64,000 bases of DNA from Lysobacter gummosus (GTDB lineage Bacteria > Pseudomonadota > Gammaproteobacteria > Xanthomonadales > Xanthomonadaceae). Location: assembly GCF_001442805.1 (NCBI RefSeq), contig NZ_CP011131.1, positions 2,852,001 to 2,916,000 of the forward strand. Reading direction: 5' to 3'. Shown in pieces: positions 18,407 through 27,900 of the stretch. The notes below the pieces were generated by a model that was not told where the DNA came from, made no database searches, and was given only the letters and a program-made list of their open reading frames with translations. The position numbers and the translations under genes are program-made. Position 1 is the stretch's first letter. The number at the start of each line of letters is the position of its first letter.

Positions 18407-21400
18407 GGCTTGAAAAAAAGCACGCTCGCCATGGCGCTTGCCGGTTCGGCGACCTTGGCCGCCGCTGCGGTCGGTGCGATCGCAATGCGCGATGCATCGC
18501 CGGCCTGGTCGGCCGCGCTCGGCGGGACGCGGCTGGCCGCTGGCGGCGGGAGCGGCGCGAAGTCGGATCAGGCGACGCCCAGTCCGCGAACGCCTTACAT
18601 CGTGGTCTATCGCGAAGAGCCGTTGGCGAGTTATCGCGGTGGCGTGCGCGGGTTCGCGGCGCCCGCGCGCCTGCGCTCGGCGACAGGCATGTCGGGTGGA
18701 AAGCTCGACGTCAGCAGCGCTGCGGCGCGCAGCTATGTCGCGCACCTGCAGCAGGCGCAGCGCTCGCATGAGACGCGTATTTCCTCGGTCGTGGGACGCA
18801 GCCTGCGCGTACGGCAACGCCTGCAGCATGCGCTCAACGCCTCGATAGTCGACCTCAGCCCGGCCGAGGCCGCGCGCGTGCGCAAGCTGCCCGACGTGGC
18901 CCTGGTCGAACCGAACCGGCTCTACGATCTGGCCACCGATGTCGGCCCGGCGCTGATCGGCGCATCCGTGCTGTGGGACGCGCTGCCAGGCGGATTCAAG
19001 GGCGAAGGCGTGGTGTTCAATATCCTCGACACCGGCATCAACTTCGGCAGCCCGTCGTTCGCCGCGACCGACCAGAAGGGCTATACCCATGCCAACCCGC
19101 TCGGGTCCGGGCATTACCTGGGCTCGTGCGCGCCCGGCGGCGTCGATGAGGGCCGCTGCAACGACAAGCTGATCGGCGGCTACGACTTCGTATGCGGGCC
19201 GCCGGTCAACGCATGCACCGGCACGACCCTTCGCGAGGAACCGGGCTTCGGCGACAACGATTCGCACGGCAGCCATACGTCCTCCACCGCCGCGGGCAAC
19301 TTCCGCACCGCTTTGTTCAAGGGCAACGAGGTGCGCATCTCGGGGGTTGCGCCGCACGCCAACATCATCATGTCGGACGTGTGCTACTACGACGTCGCCG
19401 GCGGCCGCGGTTCGTGTCCGAGCACGGCGATGGTCTCCGCCGTGGACCAGGCGGTAGCCGACGGCATCGTCGATGTGATCAGTTTTTCGATCAGCGGCGG
19501 TAAAGACCCGTGGAACGAATCGGTTTCGCTCGCCTTCCTCAATGCCAACGATGCGGGCATCTTCGTCGCCGCGGCCGCCGGCAACGACGGGTCCGGTGTG
19601 GGCACGGTGCACCATCAGGAGCCTTGGACGGCGTCGGTTGCGGCGTCGACCCACACTCGAGGCAATTACGGGCTGTTGCTGAAGATCGCCGGCCCGGCGC
19701 CGGTGCCCGAAGCGCTATCTTCGGCCTTGCTGACCGAGAGCAGCGCCGGACCCCGTCTCAACGCGACATTGCCGAACACGACGCCGGTAGTGCTGAGTCC
19801 GACCTGGGGCACCCCGAACGATGGCTGCGCGCCGTTTCCCGCAAACGCTTTCCAGGGCGCGATCGCGGTGATCAGCCGCAACTCGGTCAACTGCACTTAC
19901 TCGGTGCGCGCGCAGAACGCGGCGAACGCGGGTGCGCGCGTCGCGCTTGTCGTCAATTATGCCGACAGCAGTTTCGGTACCTCGGGCTCGGCAAGCATCC
20001 CGCTTTTGGTCACCACTCAGGCGATCGGCGATGCGCTGAACGCATTCCATGCCGCTCATCCGGGGCAGGTGAGCGGAGGGATTCCGTATCCGCCGGTGCC
20101 GCTGCCTGTTACGCCGGACGTGCTGGCGGGCTTCAGCGGTCGCGGCCCGGCCGGAACGTTCGATCTGGTCAAGCCCGACATCGCCGCGCCCGGCGTGAAC
20201 ATCCTGGCGGCGATCTCCGGGACCGCGATCACCGGTTCGGAGAATGCGGTCGGTCTGCTCAGCGGCACTTCCATGGCCACGCCTCATCTGGCCGGCACCG
20301 CGGGTCTGGTCCGGCAGATGCGGCCGGACTGGACGCCGGCGGAGGTGAAGTCGGCGCTGATGATGACCGCCGAGCGGAAAGTCTGGAAAGAAGACGGAAC
20401 CACGCCGGCGGATGCCTTCAGCATGGGCGCCGGCCGTGTCCAGGTGGACCGGGCGGTGAGGGCGGGGCTGGTGCTCGACGAAACCAAGACGGGCTATCTG
20501 GCGGCCAATCCGGCAATCGGCGGCAAGGTGTCCGCGCTCAATCTGCCCTCTTTGGGCGACGGCGATTGCTATCGCAGTTGCACCTTCGAGCGCAGCTTCC
20601 GCAACCCGACCGATGCCACGGTGATGTATCGGGTAAAGCTGGAGGGCTTGCGCGGATATACCTCGGCGCCAGTGTTGCGAGTTCCTGCGGGCGCGAGCCG
20701 CACGCTGGCGGTCACCATAGACAGCGGCAATCTGCGCGGTGACGGCAGTTGGCACTTCGGTAGCGTGGAACTGGTTCCGATCGGAATGGGCGGCAAGGCA
20801 TCGCCGGCGCTGCATCTGCCCGTGGCGGTGTCGGTGCTGCCGCCTTCGATCGCGGTGACGCCGCAGGAGATCGCCGTGAGCCTGCAAGCCGGCAGTGCCG
20901 GCTATGCCAGCTTCAGCGTGGGCAACGATGGCGGCTCGCCCTTGCGCTACCTGTTGGACAACACCGGCGTGGCCACCCGCACTCACATCGACCAGAGAGT
21001 GGAAGGCGGGTTCGGTTGGGAAAGCTCGATCTTCTCCGACCGCCCTGGCGCGGCCTACCTGGCGGCGGACGATTTCACTCTGACCGAGCCGACCCAGATC
21101 GCCAAGTTGTACACGCCGGGTTTCATGGCCAGCGGGAAACTGGCGAGCGCCGCCAGTGCGTTGACCTGGAGCATTTATCCCGATCTCAACGGCAATCCGG
21201 CCGGCGATCCGGAAACCGCGCCGCACGCCGCGGCCTGGACGTTCAGCGCCACGCCGACCGCTCCCGGGGTCACCATCGGCAGTCCTAATCAGAGCGTCTC
21301 GCTGGATCTGGCGGCGGCGGGGCAGAATCCCACTCTGCCCGCGGGCCATTACTGGCTGGTGGTGAACGCCACCACGAGCTTCGCCAACCGCTGGCTGTGG

Positions 21401-21709
21401 ATGCTGTCGACGGTGGACGGCGACGGCAGTTTCCGCCTGCGCCGCGCGGCGCCTTGGGGCGTGCGCAACGATGAGCCCGGCATGGCCTACACGATGCAGG
21501 TGCGCAATACCTGCGGGACGCCGTGGTTGGGTGCGGTAGTGGACGGCGCTACGGGCAGCATCCAACCCGGTGCCGGCAGGAACCTGCGTATCCGGGTCGA
21601 TGCCGCGGGGCTGTCCCCGGGCCAGCACATCGGCTATGTGTGTGTGGCCAGCAACGATCCGCTCGAGCCCAAGGTCGCTGCGCGGGTGCGTCTCACCGTG
21701 ACGCCTTGA
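18392..21709 (+). CDS. Secreted S8 (subtilisin-family) serine peptidase with PA domain
   Basis: An 1105-residue exported protease. It has a signal peptide (about 1-28), an I9-type inhibitor propeptide (about 68-180, PYIVVYREEPL through VALVEPNRLYD), and a catalytic domain with Asp213 (NILDTGIN), His292 (NDSHGSHTSS) and Ser627 (SGTSMATPHLAG). A protease-associated (PA) insert sits around 430-560. A long C-terminal region follows (about 690-1105) with Fn3-like and NEW3-like beta domains. Size and architecture match large extracellular proteases of Lysobacter-type bacteria that digest host or prey proteins. It is monocistronic, with a structured leader before it and a terminator after it. Confidence 0.92.
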   Translation: MSKFAGLKKSTLAMALAGSATLAAAAVGAIAMRDASPAWSAALGGTRLAAGGGSGAKSDQATPSPRTPYIVVYREEPLASYRGGVRGFAAPARLRSATGMSGGKLDVSSAAARSYVAHLQQAQRSHETRISSVVGRSLRVRQRLQHALNASIVDLSPAEAARVRKLPDVALVEPNRLYDLATDVGPALIGASVLWDALPGGFKGEGVVFNILDTGINFGSPSFAATDQKGYTHANPLGSGHYLGSCAPGGVDEGRCNDKLIGGYDFVCGPPVNACTGTTLREEPGFGDNDSHGSHTSSTAAGNFRTALFKGNEVRISGVAPHANIIMSDVCYYDVAGGRGSCPSTAMVSAVDQAVADGIVDVISFSISGGKDPWNESVSLAFLNANDAGIFVAAAAGNDGSGVGTVHHQEPWTASVAASTHTRGNYGLLLKIAGPAPVPEALSSALLTESSAGPRLNATLPNTTPVVLSPTWGTPNDGCAPFPANAFQGAIAVISRNSVNCTYSVRAQNAANAGARVALVVNYADSSFGTSGSASIPLLVTTQAIGDALNAFHAAHPGQVSGGIPYPPVPLPVTPDVLAGFSGRGPAGTFDLVKPDIAAPGVNILAAISGTAITGSENAVGLLSGTSMATPHLAGTAGLVRQMRPDWTPAEVKSALMMTAERKVWKEDGTTPADAFSMGAGRVQVDRAVRAGLVLDETKTGYLAANPAIGGKVSALNLPSLGDGDCYRSCTFERSFRNPTDATVMYRVKLEGLRGYTSAPVLRVPAGASRTLAVTIDSGNLRGDGSWHFGSVELVPIGMGGKASPALHLPVAVSVLPPSIAVTPQEIAVSLQAGSAGYASFSVGNDGGSPLRYLLDNTGVATRTHIDQRVEGGFGWESSIFSDRPGAAYLAADDFTLTEPTQIAKLYTPGFMASGKLASAASALTWSIYPDLNGNPAGDPETAPHAAAWTFSATPTAPGVTIGSPNQSVSLDLAAAGQNPTLPAGHYWLVVNATTSFANRWLWMLSTVDGDGSFRLRRAAPWGVRNDEPGMAYTMQVRNTCGTPWLGAVVDGATGSIQPGAGRNLRIRVDAAGLSPGQHIGYVCVASNDPLEPKVAARVRLTVTP

Positions 21710-21725
21710 CGACTCGGCGGCAAAA

Positions 21726-21757
21726 GGAAGGGCCCGGACATTTCGGGCCCTTTCTTT
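21726..21757 (+). terminator. Rho-independent terminator of the S8 protease gene
   Basis: AAGGGCCCG (21728-21736) pairs with CGGGCCCTT (21744-21752), followed by TCTTTG. It lies 17 bp after the protease stop codon. Confidence 0.9.
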
Positions 21758-22020
21758 GTACGCGTATCATTTCCGCTGACGGCGTTGGCGTGAGCCCGGC
21801 AATGGCGGGGCCCGCGCTCACCGTGCCAGCGCTGCAGACGAGCGTCGCCGCGGCGCATCCGGATCATCAAGTGTCAGTTCGGCTACGTTGCCCAGGTCTG
21901 GAGAAGAACGCGGCCTACACGCAGTCGAGTTGCGGCTACAGGCCTGCGCACGAAAAACTACATATCGCCCGTTCGGCGCGTCCTATACTTACCGTTCCAA
22001 GGCCAGGCTGGGGAGCCGCC

Positions 22021-22491
22021 ATGTCGGATCGGCAACGTACCTGCATCGTTGCGACCACGCTGCTGTGGTGTTGTCTCGGCATCGGCGAAGCGGCCGCCAC
22101 GATACCGGTGCTCAAGGCGACGCCGGCCTGTGCCTACGGCAAGCTCGGGCCAGTCACGGCCGAAGCCGGGACCCGCATTACCGAAAGCAGCATGGACAAG
22201 GCGCCGCCGCAGGCGAGTTATGCCCGCGCATTCGATCGCCTGGCCGCTGCGGCGCAAGCAGTGGGCGCCAACGCGGTGGTGCTGCGCGGCCATCGCGCGA
22301 CCTATTTCACCCGCTTCGGCAAGCGCAGCCGCGAAGCGGTACATATCTATCTGTCCGGAGCGGCGATCCATATCGAGGGCGATACGGCGCAGTGCAAGCT
22401 GACCTTGGTGGATCCGCGCGACTATCGGCGCGCCAACGCCAATCTCAGGCTCGTCGAAACCACATCGGACCAAGCCTACGACGCAGACTGA
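22021..22491 (+). CDS. Small exported hypothetical protein
   Basis: 156 residues with a signal peptide (1-25, cut near GEAAA). The mature part is a single small alpha/beta domain containing YARAFDRLAAAAQAVGANAVVLRGH, a pattern that recalls YbjQ/DUF4156-like small domains, plus two or three cysteines (PACAYG, AQCKL). The ATG at 22021 has GGGAG upstream. It is probably periplasmic. The function is unknown. Confidence 0.65.
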   Translation: MSDRQRTCIVATTLLWCCLGIGEAAATIPVLKATPACAYGKLGPVTAEAGTRITESSMDKAPPQASYARAFDRLAAAAQAVGANAVVLRGHRATYFTRFGKRSREAVHIYLSGAAIHIEGDTAQCKLTLVDPRDYRRANANLRLVETTSDQAYDAD

Positions 22492-22566
22492 GTCGCTGCC
22501 TCGGCGCGAGCGGACAACGCGCCCGACAACGAAAGCTGCGCGTGCCTGATAGTGCAGGGCACCAAG

Positions 22567-22950
22567 TTAGCAATCCCCCGCGGAGGTCCACGTGTCACCG
22601 CGGCGTACAACAAGCTCGCCATTGATACAACGAAGCGAGCTTTGTTGGTTCGGATTTGCGCTTCGCTCGGCCAGAAGCTCGGTTTCGAGCTTTAGTACGC
22701 GATCACGCAGCGCGTCTCGTTCTTGTATCAGATCAGCGATTTGGCTCTCGACCAGTTGACGACGGGCGAGGGCGATCTTTTCACTCTCGGTTCGTTTTTT
22801 GTCATCAGCCGCGACCTGCTGCTTTCCGATCTGATATGAAGTTCCGCCAGCGGCCGCGACGATGCCCATGAAGACCAAGACCGCTAATGCTGTTCCGATC
22901 CATCCCCAGCCCTTGTCGTCGCTTTTTCGGCGTACCTGTGTCTCATCCAT
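22567..22950 (-). CDS. Small single-pass membrane protein with coiled coil
   Basis: 127 residues. A short charged N-terminus is followed by one membrane helix (about 15-40, WIGTALAVLVFMGIVAAAGG) and a coiled coil (about 45-95, rich in E/K/R with LVESQIADLIQERDALRDRVLKLE). The tail has two cysteines (RCINGELVVRRGDTWTSAGDC). It is likely anchored in the inner membrane with the coil in the periplasm. The ATG at 22950 follows a G-rich ribosome-binding site. I do not recognise the family, and no partner gene is evident. Confidence 0.65.
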   Translation of the reverse strand: MDETQVRRKSDDKGWGWIGTALAVLVFMGIVAAAGGTSYQIGKQQVAADDKKRTESEKIALARRQLVESQIADLIQERDALRDRVLKLETELLAERSANPNQQSSLRCINGELVVRRGDTWTSAGDC

Positions 22951-22977
22951 AAGTCCCCCCCAAGTCAGTTGCCAGGA

Positions 22978-23010
22978 TAAAGAAAAGGCCCCGGATTTTG
23001 GGGCGTTTCT
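22978..23010 (-). terminator. Hairpin terminator after the membrane protein gene
   Basis: GCCCC/GGGGC flanks an AT-rich loop. Read leftwards the stem is followed by CTTTTCTTT, which suits the leftward gene ending at 23126. A weaker T-run (GTTTCT) also follows on the plus strand. Confidence 0.6.
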
Positions 23011-23125
23011 CCGAATCGTCGCCCGAAGTGTCATCCGCGTTCCGTTCGGCGATCCAGCAAATAGCAAAAGCTCTTAGCGCCCCATCTTGGCGAACTCATC
23101 GATCCTCTCTAAAAGGGGGAGAAGT

Positions 23126-23623
23126 CTAGGTGGAGGCCGCCAGCGCGCGCGAGCGGCGGATCCGCGCTACTTGGATGGCTGCACCCGCGAGGTAGACGAG
23201 GAAGCCGGCGCCGACTAGGGCCTTCAGAGTCGGATCTTCCGGACCGGTGAAGGCCGGATGGCCCACCGGAATGCGTGTCCCGGTCTCGGTCAGTCCCGGG
23301 ATCAGGTGGAAGAACAGCGTGAGCGAGTAGCCGAGCACCGCGACGTACCGCGCGATACCTGTGTTGCTACTACGCTCGGCGACATAGGCGATCGCCAGCA
23401 CCAGCAGGGTCATGATCGCCAGCACATGCGGCGGGCCAAAGCTCCCGTGGCGAAAGATGAAGAGCCCGGTGATAGCCGTGACCGCCGTCAACCAGACGTA
23501 GAGCCGTCCCGATTGCGTGCGGGCGCCGATTTCGCCATGCATGAATAGTGCGATCAGGCCGAATGCGACCGCGACCAGAGCCACTGCGGTGTGGAAAATT
23601 CCGAACGAGGTGATGTTGAGCAT
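23126..23623 (-). CDS. Integral membrane protein (DUF2306-like)
   Basis: 165 residues forming five hydrophobic segments (about 5-27, 42-58, 65-83, 92-110, 135-155). His and Arg residues lie near helix ends (FHTAVAL, FRHGSFGPPHV, FFHLIPGL), which is common in small haem- or quinone-binding membrane proteins. GGAG precedes the ATG at 23623. It is a lone gene. The function is unknown, and the DUF2306-like label is by general appearance only. Confidence 0.65.
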   Translation of the reverse strand: MLNITSFGIFHTAVALVAVAFGLIALFMHGEIGARTQSGRLYVWLTAVTAITGLFIFRHGSFGPPHVLAIMTLLVLAIAYVAERSSNTGIARYVAVLGYSLTLFFHLIPGLTETGTRIPVGHPAFTGPEDPTLKALVGAGFLVYLAGAAIQVARIRRSRALAAST

Positions 23624-24185
23624 GGTGGGCTCCGAAAGAAGCTATTTAGCGCTAGCTGCGGAAGGCAGTGGTACTCAGGGATCATCGTCGAAATGCGCCA
23701 TGCTTTAGACGAATCTTTGTTTTGCCCATCGGCGGGGCGGATACGGCGTGTGCGTAGCGAACTATCTACTGGCGTTCGTTTTAGGAAGTGTAAGTAACGA
23801 AGCGTTGTCTGCGAACTGGCCCGGGCGCTGCTTAACTGGCGTAATTTTTGCTGGCAACCTTATCTCGTGCAGCGATCGAACTCGTCGAAGAGGCGCCGGC
23901 GACAACGCGATCTAAAAGTGGCATCCTCGAACTGAGCGTGCTTCACGCCTTACTCAATAGCAGGCGATTGCCGTGATGGCGGATCGTTCATCAATAGGTG
24001 CCAGAGTCCATCAGACGATGCGACCCCGGGTTCCGAATTAGGTCCGCACCTTTTTGTTCGCGCCTTCCGTCGTGTTCGCCCCCTGTCCGAATAGGTCCTT
24101 ATCGCGATACGTCGCGACCGCGGCATCTGCCAATTTGATCATGGTCGCCGAATCGGTCGAGCAGTCGCGCTGGGACGTCGCACTT
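23624..24185. other. 560-bp interval without a firm gene
   Basis: The only candidate is a 34-codon leftward frame (24038-24142) reading like a short protein end (KLADAAVATYRDKDLFGQG). It lacks a ribosome-binding site, so I leave it out. Base composition is lower in GC than the flanks. Confidence 0.4.
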
Positions 24186-24551
24186 CTAGGGATAATTCTT
24201 CGCGAGGATGGCAATGATGCCGGCCACATTTTCTCGCAGTCGATGGGGAAGGCGTCTTAAGTCTTGCAGGCATTGATACTCGGTTTCGTCTTGAGCGTAG
24301 TCGAGGCTCTGAACCGCAGGCGTCCAGGTTTCTTCGTCGGGCTTGATCGGCCCGCGGCCCGTTCCCAGCCACTCCAGCGTCACGCCGGTCGCGAGCGCGA
24401 TGTCGATCAAGTGATGCATCGAGGGCAGGTTGCCGCCCGTTTTTTCCCATTGCGCTACCGCGCTGCGTTGCACGCCAATCTTACCCGCCAGTTCTTGTTG
24501 CGACAGCTTGGCTTTCAACCGAGCACGGCGCATCCGATCTGCCATATGCAT
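24186..24551 (-). CDS. XRE-family transcriptional regulator (Cro/CI-type HTH)
   Basis: 121 residues. A Cro/CI-type HTH is at about 5-60 (RARLKAKLSQQELAGKIGVQRSAVAQWEKTGGNLPS), followed by TLEWLGTGRG and a short C-terminal helix region, with no peptidase or effector domain. Repressors of this shape bind as dimers and usually repress themselves. A perfect palindrome (24591-24600) lies 40 bp before its ATG. It is divergent from the giant autotransporter 390 bp away, so it may control that gene, but this is inference. Phage or island origin is possible. Confidence 0.8.
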   Translation of the reverse strand: MHMADRMRRARLKAKLSQQELAGKIGVQRSAVAQWEKTGGNLPSMHHLIDIALATGVTLEWLGTGRGPIKPDEETWTPAVQSLDYAQDETEYQCLQDLRRLPHRLRENVAGIIAILAKNYP

Positions 24552-24590
24552 TTAGAGAGACTCCATGCCTAGGGATGAGTCTGGTTTTCC

Positions 24591-24600
24591 TAACCGGTTA
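24591..24600. promoter_or_regulatory. Palindrome, probable XRE operator
   Basis: TAACCGGTTA is a perfect 10-bp palindrome centred 44 bp upstream of the XRE start codon, where an autorepressor would act. Confidence 0.45.
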
Positions 24601-24689
24601 CTAAGGGCGGACTGAACCCTGAACGATGGAGTCTGCGATTTTCGTGAACAGGCTGAAATTACAGGGTTTTTCCCGTTCATCTTCTACCC

Positions 24690-24707
24690 ATGAGGAGTTT
24701 CCCTCAT
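24690..24707. promoter_or_regulatory. Inverted repeat in the XRE-autotransporter interval
   Basis: ATGAGG and CCTCAT flank six bases (AGTTTC). A nearby GGGTTTTTCCC (about 24664-24674) is also symmetrical. Both lie in the AT-rich 390-bp divergent region and are candidate regulator sites. Confidence 0.35.
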
Positions 24708-24940
24708 TGCAGTAGACATGAATCTTTCGCAAATAGGCGTAGAAGGGCTCACGAATTCGACGCATTTATTTGCGCTTTAAACGCATGAATTGGACACAGC
24801 AGAACTGTCTTTAATCGCAATTTGGGACGCAAATCACACGCCATTCCAGTCCTTCCTTCGCATTCATGCGGTTCATGAACAGGGCGTAGGAAGAGGTTTT
24901 GCACGTCGTTATCCATACGTCGAAGTAGGGGAGAGCGGTC

Positions 24941-27900
24941 ATGCGGAAGAACGCCACGAGTCGTTTCTGGGTCAATCGGTTCAGCAAGAAATGGCGCAGC
25001 GAACAGCGTAAATCCCCGTGTCTGCACCCTCTCAGCCGGAACATCCGGATAGGGCTGCAGTTGCTGATCGTTCTGCAACTGATACAGCCGGCCGTGGCGG
25101 CTGCCCAAGACGCGACTTGGACAGGCGCGGGCGGCGGGTCCTGGACAAACGGTGGAAGCTGGAGTTCGGGCTCGGTGCCGACGGGCACGGCGATCTTCAA
25201 CACCTCGTTCGTCCCCGTGGTGTCGTTCGGCAACGGCACGAACAGTTCGATCGGGACGGTGCGGTTCGGTGCACTCGCGCCGCAGTACACCTTCAACCTC
25301 GGCACCGTTTCCGGTGCGACCTTGAACTTGACCGGCACGGGTATCGAGAACAGTTCGCTGTTCCAGCCCGTGTTCAACGTCGGGGTAACGGGGACGGGAG
25401 CGCTTAATTTCAATGGCGCCGGCACCACGGCCGCCAATGCGCAAATCAATGTCGGCGCCAACGGCGACCTGGGCTTCGACGGTACGGCCACGGCGGGTTC
25501 GGCGACGATCAGCGTCGCTACCGGCGGCACTGCGGTGTTTCAGGGTTCCAGCACGGCGGGCAGCGCCAATCTCACTATCGGCGGGAACCTCGACTTCAAC
25601 GGTTCGGGCAGCGCGGGCGATGCCACGATAGGCGTCAACAGCGGCGGCACGGCGCGCTTCCTCGGCACCAGCACGGGCGGCACCGCACGCCTCACGCTCA
25701 ATGCCGGCGGCAGTCTCGACATGACCGGCTTGACCTCAGGCACGATGACGCTTGGGTCGCTGAATGGTGTCGGCTCGGCCAACCTCGGCACCGGCCGTCT
25801 GGCGCTGGGCGCGACCGGATTGAACTCGACGTTCGGCGGCGTCATCGGCGGCGCGGGTGGCCTGGATTGGAACGGCACGGGCTTGTTGTCGCTGTCGGGC
25901 GCCAACACCTTCGGCGGCGGTTTGACGGTCAATGCGGGTAGCGTTTTCGGCGGCAGTACCGCGGCATTCGGCACCGGCGCGATCGGCCTGGGCAACGGCA
26001 CGTCGCTGACTTTGGGCGCGAACGGCAGCTTCGCCAATGCCATCAATGTAGCCGGCGGCCTGGGCGCGACGGTCTCGGCCGGGACCGGCTTCAATGCGAC
26101 GCTGGGAGGCGACGTCAATCTGGGCGCCGGTTCGTCGCTGGCGTTCGGGCGCGCGGGCGCGACGGGCGGATTGCTGCTCAATTGGGGCGCCGGATCGACC
26201 ATCGGCTCGGGTGCGCGGTTGTCGGCGGATTTCGGAACGCTGGGCTTGGGCGCCGGCTTCAACGGCGGCCTGCTGAGCGATGCCGAGCTCAATGTCGGCA
26301 GCACCGGTGCGTTCAATCTCAACGGCATCAATACGACACTGGGGCGCCTGACCGGCGCGGGCAGTCTCTCCTTGGGCAGCGGCTCTCTGTCGCTGGGCGC
26401 CACCGGTCTGGACTCAACCTTCAGCGGCGCGATCGGCGGTACCGGCGGCTTGAACTGGAACGGTACAGGCCTGTTGTCGTTGTCGGGCGCGAACAGCTTC
26501 GGCGGTGGTCTCGCGGTCAACAGCGGCAGCGTTTTCGCCGGCAACACGTTGGCCTTCGGCACCGGTGCGATCGGTCTGGGCGGCGGTACCTCGCTGCGGT
26601 TGGGCGCCAACGGCGTGTTCGGCAATGCGATCAATCTCGGCGGCGGCCTGGGCGCCACGATTTCGGCGGGCACCGGTTTCAACGCCACACTGGGCGGCAA
26701 CGTCAATTTGGGCGCTGGCTCCACCTTGGGCTTCGGCGCGAGCGACGCGACCGGCGGATTGCTGCTCAATTGGGGCGCCGGCTCGTCGATCGGCGCTGGC
26801 GCCGCTCTGTCCGCGGATTTCGGGACGCTGGGTTTGGGTGCGGGATTCAATGGCGGGTTGCTGGCAAACGCTGGGCTCAATGTCGGCGGCGCGGGCGCGT
26901 TCAATCTCAATGGGGTGAACGCCACGCTGGGCCGTTTGACCGGCTCGGGCAGCCTTTCGCTCGGCAGCGGTTTCCTGTCGCTGGGAGCGACCGGGCTCGA
27001 CTCGGATTTCAGCGGCGTGATCGGCGGCACCGGCGGTCTGAACTGGAACGGCACCGGCCGGCTGGCGCTGTCGGGCGCGAACACCTTCGGCGGCGGACTG
27101 AGGCTGGCCGGCGGCACCTTGAGCGTCGGCAATAACCTCGCGCTCGGTACCGGCATCTTGACGATCGATGGCGCGGCCACGCTCGAGTCGAGCGCCGCGG
27201 TGACGCTGGCGAACGCGATCGCGCTCAATGCCAACCTGACCCTCGGCGGCGTCAACAACCTCGGGTTGGCGGGCAATCTCAGCGGCATCGGCGGCCTGAC
27301 CATGAACGGCACCGGCGTGCTCAACCTGAGCGGGAACAACGCAGGCTGGAGTGGCGGCTTCAATCTGGGCAGCGGCACGCTGCAGCTCGGCAATGCGAAC
27401 GCGCTCGGGACCGGGCTGTTCAACGTCACCGGCGATGCAGGGTTCGGTCCCGGTTTCGCCGGTTTCAATTTCGCCAATGCGATCAATCTCGCGCCCGGCG
27501 CGAACCTGACGCTAACCGGCGATTTCGATTGGAGCATGAGTGGCGCGATCGCCGGCGACGGCGGAGTCAGCTACGTTGGTCCCAATTTGTTGACGTTGAA
27601 CGGCGCCAATACCTTCACCGGCGGCTTCTCGCTCACCGGCGGCAGCGTGCGCGCCAATAATTTGGCCGCCTTCGGCACCGGAGCGGTGAACCTGGGCGGC
27701 GGCGAGCTGATCCTGGGACTCAACGGCACGTTCGGCAACGCACTCAATCTCGGGGCAGGGGCGAGCGGCCGGTTGTCGGTCGGCGCCGGCCTCAATGCAG
27801 GGTGGGGCGGCGGCCTCAACCTGGGCGCGGGCGGCACACTCAATTTCGGCTCGGCCGGCAACAACGGCTTGCTGACGCTGGCGGGCGGCGGATCGCTGGG

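Noticed and set aside
17585..19654. 689-codon leftward frame across the LysR/S8 protease region
   Set aside because: It is antisense to both genes, with His/Arg/Ala-rich, non-protein-like sequence.
24038..24142. 34-codon leftward frame downstream of the XRE gene
   Set aside because: The C-terminal part reads like protein, but there is no ribosome-binding site and it is too short to judge.
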